Under the pieces are notes generated by a model that had not been told where the DNA came from, searched no databases, and was given only the letters and a program-made list of their open reading frames with translations. The position numbers and the translations under genes are program-made. From Mycolicibacterium celeriflavum (lineage in GTDB: Bacteria; Actinomycetota; Actinomycetes; Mycobacteriales; Mycobacteriaceae), in NCBI RefSeq assembly GCF_010731795.1, contig NZ_AP022591.1, positions 1,054,001 to 1,118,000 of the forward strand: a stretch of 64,000 bases of DNA, read 5' to 3'. The number at the start of each line of letters is the position of its first letter. Within the stretch, counting starts at the first letter, position 1. Below are positions 52,343 to 62,710 of the stretch, piece by piece.

Positions 52343-54037
52343 TCACTGGCGCGGTCCGCCGCTGGTGGATTGGGCCAACCCGTCGAGAATCGACTCCGGC
52401 GTTCCGTCACTTCTATGGCCGTTGACGGTTCGCCGCTGGGCTCCGGGCCAGTTCGCTCCGTCGCCGTTGACGCCGACCAGGTGCCCGGAAGGCGAATCGA
52501 GTGCCCGTTCCGGGGGGCCGTTCAGGGCGCTGTCCATGCCCACGGGTCCAAGCTCGTGAATGTGCACGGTGCCGCCGCCAGCCTGGTGTTGGCGTTGCCA
52601 GTGTGCAATCGACTCCTGGCAAGGATGGTCGAGGTAGTCCACCAACAGCTCGAGCGTCACCGTGGCGCTCGCGGGGATGGCCGTCAGCTTCCGGGTCAGT
52701 TGCGGCAGTGAAAGGAAGGTGAGCGAGCCCGTCACGACGACGCGCCAGTGGTCGTCACCCGTATGGTCGACGCGGATCTGCGTCCGCACCACCCGCCATA
52801 GCACGAGCGAGACGGCCAGTCCCAGCCCGATCAGGACGCCGGCGAGCAGGTTGACGAACACCACACCCAGGATGGTGACGAGGTAAACCGCCAAGTCACC
52901 GGTGCGGTGGGCGGTCTTGATGTGCGGCCACTTGACGAGCCGGAGGCCGATCACGATCAGCAGGCCGGCCAGCGCCGCGGAAGGGATCTGCTGAACGAGG
53001 CCGGCGAAGGGCAGCGCGAACACCAGCACCCACACGCCGTGCAAGATCGCTGACGCACGAGTGCGCGCGCCGGCGGCGACGTTGGTTGAACTACGCACGA
53101 TCACGCCCGTGATCGGCAGTCCGCCGATCGCGCCTGACACGATGTTGGCGCTGCCTTGGCCGAGCAGTTCCCTGTCGAAGTTGGTCCGCGTTCCGCCATG
53201 GAGCCGGTCCACCGACACCGCCGACAGCAGACTTTCCACGCTGGCGATGAGAGCCACGGTGAGCACGCCGACGGCGAAGGCACCCCAGTTGCCGTCCGGC
53301 AACTCAGGCAATTGCAGCGCGTCCAGGAGCGAGCCGTCAATCGCGATCCGCGGGACGTCGAGCGGCAGTGCCACCGAGGCCAGGGTCACGCCGACGATCG
53401 CGACCAGCGGTCCCGGCACCTTGCCGACGGGCGAGGGAACCCGCGGCCACACGACGAGCACGGCGATCACAGCCAGACCAAGCGCCAGACCGGCACCCCC
53501 GGCGTTGACCAACTGCGCTGGAAGCTCGGTGATGCTCGTCATCGCCGAACTCTTCGATTCGCCGCCGAGCAGCACGTGTAACTGCTGCAAGGCGATGGTG
53601 ACCCCGATGCCTGCCAGCATCGCGTACACCACAACCGGTGAGATGGCCAGCGCCGCGCGCGCCACGCGGCTCAACCCGAAGAGCACCTGAAGCACGCCGG
53701 CGCAAACCGTGATCGCGCATGTCACTGCCCATCCGAATTGCCCGACCAGCCCGGCGACAATAACCGTCAGCCCCGCGGCGGGGCCGCTCACCTGCAGCGG
53801 TGATCCACCGAGGGCGCCGGCCAAGATCCCGCCGACGATCGCGGCGATCAACCCCGCGAGCACCGGCGCATTCGAGGCCACCGCGATGCCGAGCGACAAC
53901 GGCAGAGCGACCAGGAACACCACCAGCGACGCCGGCACGTCGTACCGCAACACCGACCGCCAATGAGTCGCCTCCGGGTGCGCGCGCGCGACGCCAACCT
54001 GTCGGTCCGCGACATCCACCTGCTGGCTACTACTCAT
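52343..54037 (-). CDS. SulP family anion transporter
   Basis: This 564-residue SulP/SLC26-type membrane transporter has about ten or more helices from residue 30 to 410 (opening RYDVPASLVVFLVALPLSLGIAVASNAP, then GSPLQVSGPAAGLTVIVAG). A C-terminal cytoplasmic STAS-like part (about 425-500) and a polar tail of about 60 residues follow. Members move sulfate or bicarbonate; the substrate is not decidable here. ATG 54037 is used. Its upstream region is shared divergently with trcR and now carries the IS. Confidence 0.85.
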   Translation of the reverse strand: MSSSQQVDVADRQVGVARAHPEATHWRSVLRYDVPASLVVFLVALPLSLGIAVASNAPVLAGLIAAIVGGILAGALGGSPLQVSGPAAGLTVIVAGLVGQFGWAVTCAITVCAGVLQVLFGLSRVARAALAISPVVVYAMLAGIGVTIALQQLHVLLGGESKSSAMTSITELPAQLVNAGGAGLALGLAVIAVLVVWPRVPSPVGKVPGPLVAIVGVTLASVALPLDVPRIAIDGSLLDALQLPELPDGNWGAFAVGVLTVALIASVESLLSAVSVDRLHGGTRTNFDRELLGQGSANIVSGAIGGLPITGVIVRSSTNVAAGARTRASAILHGVWVLVFALPFAGLVQQIPSAALAGLLIVIGLRLVKWPHIKTAHRTGDLAVYLVTILGVVFVNLLAGVLIGLGLAVSLVLWRVVRTQIRVDHTGDDHWRVVVTGSLTFLSLPQLTRKLTAIPASATVTLELLVDYLDHPCQESIAHWQRQHQAGGGTVHIHELGPVGMDSALNGPPERALDSPSGHLVGVNGDGANWPGAQRRTVNGHRSDGTPESILDGLAQSTSGGPRQ

Positions 54038-54280
54038 TGGCAATCCCCGTCCATCGTTTCCAAAGTCGTTTCAGTGAGCGCCAATCGGCCGGCGGCGGCG
54101 AACGAATCCCTATGGGCCAAAGGCGATATGCGAAGTTCAGCTGGGTAGACACCATCGTCCACCAACAGCCACGCTAGGAACGTGCCGCACCCCCGGCAAG
54201 CAGATCGCCGTCCTTCATACCGAATGCATATATGTTGGGCGCTAAACCAACTCGGCGTTAAGACGCGATGAATTACCGTT
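54038..54280. other. Upstream region of sulP, interrupted beyond by the IS
   Basis: About 243 bp with no supported gene. It presumably holds the sulP promoter. Joined to 55756-55813 it would form the original sulP/trcR divergent intergenic region. Confidence 0.45.
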
Positions 54281-54288
54281 TTATATGT
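54281..54288. repeat. 8-bp target site duplication TTATATGT (left)
   Basis: TTATATGT immediately precedes the left IS end and is repeated exactly after the right end at 55748-55755. Confidence 0.93.
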
Positions 54289-55747
54289 GGCTCTCCTGAC
54301 ACTTCCGTGGGTTGATTTCTGAGATGTCTGGGGCGCACGTCGTTGTCGCTTAAGGTTTCTGGCTTGTCAAGGGTCAGGAACCAAGGGAGCGGGCAACGAC
54401 GTGCGCAATGTGAGGTTATGGCGTGGGCTGCTGGGTGTCGACAAGCGCACGGTGATCGAGGCGGTCGAGTTCGAGGAATTCGAAGGCCAGGACGCCGAGG
54501 GCGCCGCACTGGTGGTGGCGCGGGTGCGGCCACGAAGCGGGGTCTCACGGCGTTGTGGCCGCTGTGGCCGCAGGGCGTCTTGGTATGACCGGGGTGAGGG
54601 TCGACGCCGGTGGCGGGGCCTGGATTGGGGCACTGTGCAGGTGGTGCTGGAGGCCGAGGCGCCGCGGGTGAACTGCCCCACCCACGGGCCGACGGTGGCG
54701 GCGGTGCCGTGGGCGCGTCATCACGCCGGACACACTTTGGCCTTCGATGACACGGTGGCCTGGTTGGCGGTGGCGTGCTCGAAAACCGCGGTGTGCGAGT
54801 TGATGCGGGTCGCCTGGCGCACCGTCGGCGCGATCGTGGCCCGGGTCTGGGCCGACACCGAGAAGACCTTCGACCGGTTCGCGGACTGCGCCGCATCGGC
54901 ATCGACGAGATCTCCTACAAACGCCACCACAAGTACTTGACGGTGGTCGTTGATCACGACAGCGGCCGGCTGGTGTGGGCCGCACCCGGGCGCGACACCA
55001 AGACGCTGCGGCGGTTCTTCGACGCCTTGGGCGCCCAGCGGTGCGCACAGATCACCCACGTCTCCGCTGATGCCGCCGACTGGATCGCCGACGTCGTCGC
55101 CCAACGCTGCCCGGCCGCGATCCGTTGTGCGGATCCGTTCCATGTGGTGGCCTGGGCCACCGAGGCACTCGACGTCGAGCGGCGCCGGGCCTGGAACGAC
55201 GCGCGAGCGCTGGCGCGCACCGAGCCCACGTGGGGCCGGGGTCGGCCCGGTAAGGACACCGCGCCGCGGCCGGGCCGTGAGCACGCCCGCAAGCTCAAGG
55301 GGGCCCGCTACGCGTTGTGGAAGAACCCCGAAGACCTCACCGAACGCCAGAACGCCAAACTGGCCTGGATCGCCAAGACCGACACCCGCCTCTATCGCGC
55401 CTATCTGCTCAAAGAGGGCTTACGGCATGTGTTCTCGGTCAAAGGCGAGGAAGGCAAACAGGCCCTGGACAAGTGGACCTCCTGGGCGCGGCGTTGCCGC
55501 ATCCCGGTGTTCGTCGAGCTCGCCGGCCGCATCGTGCGCCACCGGGTGGCCATCGACGCCACGCTCGATCACGGCCTCTCCCAAGGACTGATCGAATCCA
55601 CCAACACCAAGATCCGACTCCTGACCCGCATCGCGTTCGGATTTCGCTCCCCAGACGCACTCATCGCCCTGGCCATGCTCGCCCTCGGCGGCCACCGCCC
55701 CGCGCTACCAGGACGCATCAACCACCCACGGATCAGTCAGTAGAGCC
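54289..55747 (+). mobile_element. ISL3-type insertion sequence, 1459 bp
   Basis: The element is bounded by imperfect terminal inverted repeats. The left end 54289-54312 and the right end 55747-55724 (inverted) share GGCTCT, CTGAC and TCCGTGGGT, 20 of 24 positions. It is flanked by the perfect 8-bp duplication TTATATGT. The 8-bp duplication and the transposase type fit the ISL3 family. It lies 66 bp upstream of the trcR-like start, so it may alter expression of that two-component system. Confidence 0.93.
54401..55743 (+). pseudogene. ISL3-type transposase, frameshifted
   Basis: Two overlapping frames make one transposase of about 447 residues. The N-terminal part (starting GTG 54401) has the zinc-finger-like RRCGRCGRRASWYD and the later NCPTHG. 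The C-terminal part has the DDE catalytic region: GIDEISYKRHHKYLTVVVDHD, DPFHVVAWATEALD, and the C-terminal Glu in QGLIESTNTKIRLL. The frame changes near 54883, where one extra G would give FDRFAGLRRIGIDEISY. There is no obvious slippery site, so it is a deletion or a sequence error. Confidence 0.88.
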
Positions 55748-55755
55748 TTATATGT
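55748..55755. repeat. 8-bp target site duplication TTATATGT (right)
   Basis: Exact copy of 54281-54288, directly after the right inverted repeat. Confidence 0.93.
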
Positions 55756-55813
55756 GCGGGATATGAATTTGTTGCCACCCTCGTATCCCGTCTGTATCAA
55801 GGGAAGTATCACC

Positions 55814-56581
55814 ATGACATCGCAACCGACCCGGCCGCCGGCACACCGCCAAGCGATCTTGGGGAAACTGCCGCGGATCTATCGCGCCGATGGTTCGGTC
55901 ATCCGAGTGCTCCTGGTCGACGATGAACTGGCGCTGACCAACCTGGTCAAGATGGCCCTGCATTACGAGGGGTGGCAGGTCGACATTGCCCACAACGGCG
56001 AAGATGCCGTTGCCAAATTCAACGCGACCGCGCCGGACGTGCTGATTTTGGACATCATGCTGCCCGACCTCGACGGCATGCAGATTCTGCGGCGGGTGCG
56101 TGAATCGGAGACTTACACTCCGATCCTGTTTCTCACCGCTCGTGATTCGGTGGCCGATCGGGTCGCGGGGCTGACAGCGGGCGCAGACGACTACATGACC
56201 AAGCCGTTCAGCCTCGAGGAGCTTGTGGCGCGTATCCGCGGTCTGCTGCGGCGCGCGCAGTACACCGCCGCCGCACCGCAGGACGAGATCACCGTCGGCC
56301 AGCTGACGCTGGACGGCGCCAGCCGGACCGTAACCCGTGATGGAATCGCAATCGATTTGACCGCAACAGAATTCGAGCTGCTGCGCTACCTGATGCGCAA
56401 CCCCGGTCGAGCCCTCGGTCGCGCGGAGATCCTCGATCATGTGTGGAATTACGGCTTCGACGGCAGAACCAGCATCGTCGATCTATACATCTCCTATCTA
56501 CGCAAGAAGGTCGACAATGGCCGGGAGCCGATGATTCACACCGTGCGCGGCATCGGGTACATGCTCCGACCCCCCTCGTGA
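55814..56581 (+). CDS. trcR: OmpR-type response regulator, TrcR-like
   Basis: This 255-residue response regulator has a receiver domain with phospho-acceptor D80 (VLILDIMLPDLDG), acidic pocket VDDE and the KPFSLEEL lysine, then a winged-helix DNA-binding domain (about 155-255, ending HTVRGIGYMLRPP). The sequence is strikingly like M. tuberculosis TrcR (NLVKMALHYEGW and other stretches, from memory). ATG 55814 is preceded by AAGGGAAG; the open frame extends upstream into the IS flank. It overlaps trcS (GTGA). The IS end lies only 66 bp upstream. Confidence 0.85.
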   Translation: MTSQPTRPPAHRQAILGKLPRIYRADGSVIRVLLVDDELALTNLVKMALHYEGWQVDIAHNGEDAVAKFNATAPDVLILDIMLPDLDGMQILRRVRESETYTPILFLTARDSVADRVAGLTAGADDYMTKPFSLEELVARIRGLLRRAQYTAAAPQDEITVGQLTLDGASRTVTRDGIAIDLTATEFELLRYLMRNPGRALGRAEILDHVWNYGFDGRTSIVDLYISYLRKKVDNGREPMIHTVRGIGYMLRPPS

Positions 56582-58125
56582 CACCGACCAGGCGAGCGCG
56601 TTGGTGGGTCCCGCGAACCCTGCGGCGGCGGCTGGTTCTCGGCCTCTCCACCGTGGTCGGCTTCGTGATGGTCGTCATGGGCGTTCTTCACCTGATCAGT
56701 CTGCGCGACTACGCCTACGACCTCACCGACGAGCGGTTGGCCAATTCGCTGGCCGCGCTGAGGCATTCGTACACGAAGCTGTCCTACACCCAGACGCATC
56801 CGCAATTGTTCGGCACGGAAGGTCCCCACGCGCTGATCCGCTTCACCGGGCAGCCGGTGGGGTCGTTGATTGCGGTTGTGCGCAACGGGAAGGTCGCCGG
56901 CTCCGCGGTATTCACCGACGACGAGCCACGACCTGCACCGCCCGACGCCGTCTCCGCCCTCGAAAGCATCGACTGGCACAACGACGGCTCGCCGTTCGAT
57001 GCGCAGCTCGGTGACCTCGGCCGCTACCGGCTGCAGAGTATGGCCATCGACAGCGATGACTGGTTGGTGGCTGCAGTGAGCCTGCGTCCCACCGACCAGG
57101 CGGTCGCTCGGGGAATCGTCAGCACTGTCGTCCTGGTGCTCGCCGCGCTGCTGGTCATCGCGGTGGGCACCCTGCTGACCGTCAGCTACGCCCTGGGCCC
57201 ATTACGCCGGGTCGCGGCGACCGCGGCGAGCGTGGCGAAGCTGCCGCTGGCAGGTCCGGAGAACCGCATCGACATCCGCGTCCCCGACGCCTACACCGAC
57301 CCGGAAACCGAGGTCGGCATCGTCGGCCACGCACTGAACCGGCTGTTGGCCAACGTCGACTCGGCGCTGGCCGAACGCGCCGAGTCCGACCGGCGCATGC
57401 GCCGGTTCCTCGCCGACGTCAGCCACGAGCTTCGCACGCCGCTGTCCGCAATTCGCGGCTATTCCGAGCTGACCCGACAGGACAGCGCCGAACTGCCCGA
57501 CACCACCGAGTATGCGCTCGCGCGAATCGAAGCCGAGTCCAACCGGATGTCGTCGCTGGTCGCCGACTTACTGCTGTTATCCCGCCTCGACGAACGACAG
57601 GACCTGTTGACCGAGGAGGTGGATCTCAGTGACCTGGCAACCAATGCCGTCAGCGACATCACAGTCTCCTCACCCGACCACAACTGGTATCTGGTGCTGC
57701 CCGAAGACCCGATCTGGGTGCTCGCGGACCGGGCGAGGCTGCACCAGCTGCTGAGCAACTTGTTGATCAATGCGGTCGACCACACACCCGCCGGCACCAC
57801 GGTGACCACGACCGTCGCGCGTCGTGTCGACGACTCGGGCTCCGCCCGCGTCGAGCTGGTGGTGCATGACGACGGCCCCGGCATTCCGAGTGAACTTCTG
57901 CCGCACCTGTTCGACCGGTTCGTCCGCGCCGACAAGTCCCGCTCCCGCGAGTTCGGCAACCTCGGCCTGGGCCTTGCCATCGTTGCGTCAATCGCCCAGG
58001 CGCACAACGGCTCCGTGTCGGTACGGTCTGCGCCCGGATCGACCACATTCACCGTAGTTCTGCCCGACGCCGTTGCGACCCGCGCGCCTGACCCGATGCA
58101 CACGGTCCCACCCGACGACATGTAG
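56578..58125 (+). CDS. trcS: Sensor histidine kinase, TrcS-like
   Basis: This 515-residue kinase has a membrane segment at about 20-40, an extracytoplasmic domain of about 140 residues, a second membrane segment at about 182-205, and a HAMP linker. The H-box has H283 (ADVSHELRTPLSAIRGY), the N-box LLSNLLINAVDHTP, and the ATP boxes HDDGPGIP and LGLGLAIV. It should phosphorylate the adjacent regulator; the signal is unknown. GTG 56578 overlaps the trcR stop. Confidence 0.88.
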   Translation: MTPTRRARWWVPRTLRRRLVLGLSTVVGFVMVVMGVLHLISLRDYAYDLTDERLANSLAALRHSYTKLSYTQTHPQLFGTEGPHALIRFTGQPVGSLIAVVRNGKVAGSAVFTDDEPRPAPPDAVSALESIDWHNDGSPFDAQLGDLGRYRLQSMAIDSDDWLVAAVSLRPTDQAVARGIVSTVVLVLAALLVIAVGTLLTVSYALGPLRRVAATAASVAKLPLAGPENRIDIRVPDAYTDPETEVGIVGHALNRLLANVDSALAERAESDRRMRRFLADVSHELRTPLSAIRGYSELTRQDSAELPDTTEYALARIEAESNRMSSLVADLLLLSRLDERQDLLTEEVDLSDLATNAVSDITVSSPDHNWYLVLPEDPIWVLADRARLHQLLSNLLINAVDHTPAGTTVTTTVARRVDDSGSARVELVVHDDGPGIPSELLPHLFDRFVRADKSRSREFGNLGLGLAIVASIAQAHNGSVSVRSAPGSTTFTVVLPDAVATRAPDPMHTVPPDDM

Positions 58126-58148
58126 GTCTCGGCGTTCACAATTGTTTG

Positions 58149-58832
58149 GTGAACTCGCCACCGGAACAGCACCGCTTGCCTGCGTGGCTGCGGCGCGGTG
58201 ACCCGGAAAGCACCATGCCGGTGGTGCTTGCCGTGGTCGCGGCGATGGCGCTGCAGGTCGCCATCCCGAAGAGCTATACCCTTGTCCCCCGCTGGCCCTT
58301 GCTGGTCCTGGAAGGGCTGCTGCTGATCGCGCTGCTGGCGATCAACCCCCTGGTGATGTCGCGACGGACGCGGTTCGGCAGGTATGCGACCTGGGCGCTG
58401 CTGGCGGCGATCACCATCGACAACACCGTCTCGGCGGTGCTGCTCGACATCAGCATCCTGACCGGGGCCGTCCGAAACGACGCGGCCGTTCTGCTCGGCA
58501 GTGGCGCGGCAATCTTCATCACCAACATCATCGTGTTCGGCATCTGGTATTGGGAACTGGACCGAGGCGGACCATTCGCGCGGCACGCCGGCGAGCACCC
58601 CTATCCCGACTTCCTCTTTCCGCAGATGACGAATCCCGAAGTGACGAAGCCGGATTGGCGTCCGACGTTCCTGGACTACCTCTACGTCAGCGTGACCAAC
58701 GTGATGGCGTTCTCCCCGACCGACACTATGCCGCTGGCGCGCTGGGCGAAGATGATGATGACGGTGCAGGCGATGGTGGCGCTGTCGACGGCGGGACTGG
58801 TGATCGCCAGGGCGGTCAACGTCTTGGGGTGA
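58149..58832 (+). CDS. DUF1345-like membrane protein
   Basis: This 227-residue protein has about five hydrophobic segments (about 25-40, 48-65, 78-98, 115-135 and 195-225). It also has the loop YLYVSVTNVMAFSPTDTMPLARWAKMMM, which resembles the ion-channel-like end of DUF1345 proteins. The function is unknown. The start is GTG 58149 (TTG 58146 is possible). It follows trcS by 23 bp and is probably in that transcript. It ends 3 bp before the convergent dnaE1. Confidence 0.65.
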   Translation: MNSPPEQHRLPAWLRRGDPESTMPVVLAVVAAMALQVAIPKSYTLVPRWPLLVLEGLLLIALLAINPLVMSRRTRFGRYATWALLAAITIDNTVSAVLLDISILTGAVRNDAAVLLGSGAAIFITNIIVFGIWYWELDRGGPFARHAGEHPYPDFLFPQMTNPEVTKPDWRPTFLDYLYVSVTNVMAFSPTDTMPLARWAKMMMTVQAMVALSTAGLVIARAVNVLG

Positions 58833-58835
58833 GCG

Positions 58836-61800
58836 TCAGCCGCCGAGGCAGCCGGGCCCGAGCAGCGCCTTGAGATCGCCCATCAGCGCCGACGATGGCG
58901 TCACGCGTAGCGACACATCCAATTCCAGCGTGGTGATCCGCTCACCGCTGATCAACCGCAGGTGCACCTGGGATGTGCCGGGGTGGCGGGCCAGCACCTG
59001 TTTGAGCGCGGTGACCTTGTCCACGGTGCACTGCCGCGTCGGCAGGCTGACCGCCAGCGGACGGTTCAGCTGGGCGCTGGAGAAGTCCGGCGCCACGAGG
59101 TCGTTGGCGATCAGTGAGATCCGGTCGTCGCGGATCGCCACCTTCGCGCCGACCAGCACCACCGCATCGTCGGCGATCTCACCGCCGAACGTCGAGTATG
59201 TCTGTGGGAAGAACAGCACCTCGATGCCGCCGGTCAGGTCCTCCAATTGGGCTGAGGCCCACGGCAGCCCGTTCTTGTTGACCCGCCGGTTCACCGACGC
59301 CAGGATTCCGCCGACCCGCACCTGCGTGTCGTTCGGAATGTCGCCGTCGAGGATGGCCGGGATCGCGGTGTCGACCTGGGTGGCCAGCAGGTGGGCGATG
59401 CCGTTGAGCGGATGACCGGACACGTAGAGGCCGAGCATCTCGCGTTCGAGCGCGAGTTTGTGCTTGTCCTCCCATTCCTCCTCGGGCACCTTGATGGTGA
59501 ACACCGCGTCGGTGGCGGTGTCGGCGCCGCCGAACAGATCGAACTGCCCCATCGCCTCGGCCTTCTTGGTACCGAGGACGGAATCGACGGCATCGGTGTG
59601 AATCAGGAACAGGCCCTTGCGCGGGTGCCCCAGCGAGTCGAACGCACCGGCCTTGATCAGCGACTCGGTGACCTTCTTGTTGCACGCACCGATCTCGATC
59701 TTGTTCAGGTAGTCGGAGAAGTCGATGTACTTCCCCTTCTCGGTACGTGTGTTGATAAGCGAGGCAACGACATTGGCGCCGACATTGCGCACCGCCCCGA
59801 GGCCGTAGCGGATGTCTTCGCCCACCGATGCGAAGTTCAGCCCCGACTCGTTGACGTCCGGTGGAAGCACCGTGATGCCCAGTTTGCGGCAGTCGGCCAG
59901 GTACACCGCGGCCTTGTCCTTGTCGTCCCCGACCGAGGTGAGCAGCCCGGCCATGTATTCGGCGGGGAAGTTCGCCTTCAGGTACGCGGTCCAGTACGAC
60001 ACGAGTCCGTACCCCGCGGCGTGTGATTTGTTGAACGCATAGTCGGCGAACGGCAGCACCGTGTCCCACAGCGCCTTGATGGCACCGGACGAGAAACCGT
60101 TGGACTTCATGCCGTCGGAGAAACCCTCGAACTCCTTCTCCAGGACTTCACGCTTCTTCTTGCCCATGGCCTTACGCAGAATGTCCGCTCGGGCCAGTGA
60201 GTAGCCGGCCACCTTCTGCGCGATCCGCATGATCTGCTCTTGGTAGACGATCAGGCCGTAAGTCTCGGCGAGGATCTCGCGGAGCGGCTCCTCGAGTTCG
60301 GGGTGGATCGGCTTGATCGCCTGCCGGTTGTTCTTGCGGTCGGCGTAGTCGTTGTGGGCGTTCATGCCCATCGGGCCGGGGCGGTACAGCGCGATTACCG
60401 CGACGACGTCCTCGAACCCGGTCGGCTGCATGCGCCGCAGCAGGTCGCGCATCGGCCCGCCGTCGAGCTGGAACACCCCGAGCGTGTCGCCGCGGCCCAG
60501 CAGATCGTAGGTGGCCTTGTCGTCGAGCGGAACCGACTCGAGATCGAGCTCGATGCCCCGGTTCGCCTTGATGTTCTCCAGCGCGTCACCGATGATCGTC
60601 AGGTTGCGCAGGCCGAGGAAGTCCATCTTCAGCAGGCCGATGGCCTCGCACGACGGATAGTCCCACCCGGTGATCACCGCGCCGTCCTGCGGGCGCCTCC
60701 ACAGCGGAATCGCGTCGATCAGCGGCTCGGAGCTCATGATCACGGCGCAGGCGTGCACACCCGCGTTGCGCACCAGGCCCTCCAGCCCGCGCGCGGTCTC
60801 GTAGATGGTGCGCACGTCGGGGTCCGTGTCGATCAGCCCGCGGACCTCGGCGGCCTCCTTGTACCGCTCGTGATCCGGGTCGGTGATGCCCGACAGCGGA
60901 ATGTCCTTGGCCATGATCGGCGGAGGCAGCGCCTTGGTGATCCGGTCGGCGATGGCAAAGCCCGGCTGACCGTAGTGAACACGAGCCGAATCCTTCAGCG
61001 CCGCTTTCGTTTTGATGGTGCCGAATGTGATGACCTGAGCCACCCGGTCGCTGCCCCACTTGTTGGCGGCGTAACGCAGCATCTCGCCGCGGCGGCGGTC
61101 GTCGAAGTCGATGTCGATATCGGGCATCGACACCCGCTCCGGGTTGAGGAACCGCTCGAACAGCAGCCCGTACGGGATCGGGTCGATGTTGGTGATGCCG
61201 AGCGCGTAGGCCACCAGTGACCCCGCCGCGGACCCGCGGCCCGGCCCGACCCGGATGTCCACCGAGCGTGCGTAGTTGATGAGGTCGGCGACGATCAGGA
61301 AGTACGACGGGTATCCCTTGTCGCAGATGACGTTGATCTCGTAGTCGGCGCGGTCGGTGTACTCCTGCGGCACCTGCGCGGACGGGAACCGGCGGGCCAG
61401 CCCCGCGGCGACCTCGTGGCGCAGCCAGGACTCCTGAGTGTGTCCCTCGGGCACCGGGAACACCGGCATCCGGTCGCGCGTCGTCCACACGTCCTCGTAG
61501 GAGGACACCCGCTCGGCGATCAACAGCGTGGAATCACAGGCGCCCGGCACCTGGCCGTCCCACAGCGCGCGCATCTCGGCCGCCGATTTGAGGAAATATC
61601 CGTCGCCGTCGAACTTGAACCGGTTCGGATCCGACAACGTCTTGCCGGTCTGGATGCACAGCAGCGCCTCGTGGTTCTGGGCGGCGTCGCGGGTGACGTA
61701 GTGGCAGTCGTTGGTGGCCAGCGGCGGAATGTCGAGTTTGCGCCCGATCTCGAGCAGCCCCTCGCGGACCCGGCGTTCGATGTCGAGGCCGTGGTCCATC

Positions 61801-62381
61801 AACTCGAGGAAGAAGTTGTCCGGGCCGAAAATCTCGCGCCACTTCGCCGCCGCCTCGAGGGCCTCGCGGTCGTGGCCGAGCCGCAGCCGGGTCTGCACCT
61901 CACCGGACGGACAGCCGGTGGTGGCGATGATGCCTTCGGCGTGTTCGGCGATCACCTCGGCGTCCATGCGCGACCACTTGCCGAGCTGCCCCTCGAACGA
62001 CGCCAGCGACGAGAGCTTGAACAGGTTGCGCAGCCCGGTCGCGTTCTCGGCGACCATCGTCATGTGGGTGTAGGCGCCGCTGCCGGAGACGTCGTCGCCC
62101 TTCTGGCCCGGGTCTCCCCACAGGACGCGCTTGGTATCGAATCGAGAACCGGGAGCGATATACGCTTCCACGCCGATGATCGGCTTGATCCCGACCTCGG
62201 TGGCGCAGTTGTAGAACTCGCTGGCGCCGAACATGTTTCCGTGGTCGGTCATGCCGATCGCGGGCATCTGCAGGCGCTGAGCCTCGGCGAGCATCGGCTT
62301 GACCTTCGCAGCACCGTCCAGCATCGAGTACTCGGTGTGGTTATGCAGGTGCACGAACGACCGCGAATCCGAAGGGCTCAT
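58836..62381 (-). CDS. dnaE1: DNA polymerase III alpha subunit
   Basis: Main replicative polymerase, 1181 residues, the normal length, with no intein. The N-terminal PHP exonuclease domain has [15 protein letters not shown] (H13, H15, D22). The polymerase active-site aspartates are in [12 protein letters not shown] (D421, D423). Finger, beta-binding and C-terminal OB (about 985-1090) regions follow. In M. tuberculosis the PHP domain is the proofreading exonuclease, and the residues needed seem present here. ATG 62381; no strong Shine-Dalgarno. Confidence 0.97.
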   Translation of the reverse strand: MSPSDSRSFVHLHNHTEYSMLDGAAKVKPMLAEAQRLQMPAIGMTDHGNMFGASEFYNCATEVGIKPIIGVEAYIAPGSRFDTKRVLWGDPGQKGDDVSGSGAYTHMTMVAENATGLRNLFKLSSLASFEGQLGKWSRMDAEVIAEHAEGIIATTGCPSGEVQTRLRLGHDREALEAAAKWREIFGPDNFFLELMDHGLDIERRVREGLLEIGRKLDIPPLATNDCHYVTRDAAQNHEALLCIQTGKTLSDPNRFKFDGDGYFLKSAAEMRALWDGQVPGACDSTLLIAERVSSYEDVWTTRDRMPVFPVPEGHTQESWLRHEVAAGLARRFPSAQVPQEYTDRADYEINVICDKGYPSYFLIVADLINYARSVDIRVGPGRGSAAGSLVAYALGITNIDPIPYGLLFERFLNPERVSMPDIDIDFDDRRRGEMLRYAANKWGSDRVAQVITFGTIKTKAALKDSARVHYGQPGFAIADRITKALPPPIMAKDIPLSGITDPDHERYKEAAEVRGLIDTDPDVRTIYETARGLEGLVRNAGVHACAVIMSSEPLIDAIPLWRRPQDGAVITGWDYPSCEAIGLLKMDFLGLRNLTIIGDALENIKANRGIELDLESVPLDDKATYDLLGRGDTLGVFQLDGGPMRDLLRRMQPTGFEDVVAVIALYRPGPMGMNAHNDYADRKNNRQAIKPIHPELEEPLREILAETYGLIVYQEQIMRIAQKVAGYSLARADILRKAMGKKKREVLEKEFEGFSDGMKSNGFSSGAIKALWDTVLPFADYAFNKSHAAGYGLVSYWTAYLKANFPAEYMAGLLTSVGDDKDKAAVYLADCRKLGITVLPPDVNESGLNFASVGEDIRYGLGAVRNVGANVVASLINTRTEKGKYIDFSDYLNKIEIGACNKKVTESLIKAGAFDSLGHPRKGLFLIHTDAVDSVLGTKKAEAMGQFDLFGGADTATDAVFTIKVPEEEWEDKHKLALEREMLGLYVSGHPLNGIAHLLATQVDTAIPAILDGDIPNDTQVRVGGILASVNRRVNKNGLPWASAQLEDLTGGIEVLFFPQTYSTFGGEIADDAVVLVGAKVAIRDDRISLIANDLVAPDFSSAQLNRPLAVSLPTRQCTVDKVTALKQVLARHPGTSQVHLRLISGERITTLELDVSLRVTPSSALMGDLKALLGPGCLGG

Positions 62382-62456
62382 AGGGAGGCCAGTCTATGAC
62401 CGCGTCCCGACAGTCCTCGGCGTGTCGGGATGCGTGTCTTCACCGGTGCTGCGCGG

Positions 62457-62663
62457 CTACAAGGACTTCGGCAGGTCGGGTGCCTCGACCGCTCTTCGCC
62501 GGGGGATGCGCGCACCGAACGGACGGGCGTTCTCGATGCGGGACCGCACGCGTCCGAGGCCTCGCCTGGCCGTCGTAGACGTCGGCAGCTGCCAGCCGAG
62601 TTGGGTGAGGACGCCCACCGTGACGAGGCCCGCAACCATGACCGCGAACCACAAGCCAACCAT
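62457..62663 (-). CDS. Small membrane protein upstream of dnaE1
   Basis: A 68-residue protein with one helix at the N-terminus (GLWFAVMVAGLVTVGVLTQLGW) and a basic, arginine-rich cytoplasmic tail. ATG 62663 is 6 nt after TAGCGT (62675-62670), the leaderless pattern seen elsewhere here. It lies 75 bp upstream of dnaE1 on the same strand, so the two may share a transcript. The function is unknown. Confidence 0.55.
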   Translation of the reverse strand: MVGLWFAVMVAGLVTVGVLTQLGWQLPTSTTARRGLGRVRSRIENARPFGARIPRRRAVEAPDLPKSL

Positions 62664-62710
62664 GCCTCAACGCTATTGCCCGGACCCCGGAGGAGGAATC
62701 CGGTGTTTCC

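Noticed and set aside
54860..54910. Programmed ribosomal frameshift in the transposase
   Set aside because: No slippery heptamer or downstream stem-loop is seen at TTCGCGGACTG, and ISL3 transposases are normally made from one frame; a one-base loss is simpler.
58836..62381. Intein in dnaE1
   Set aside because: The protein is of normal length and the polymerase motifs are uninterrupted; no splicing motifs are seen.
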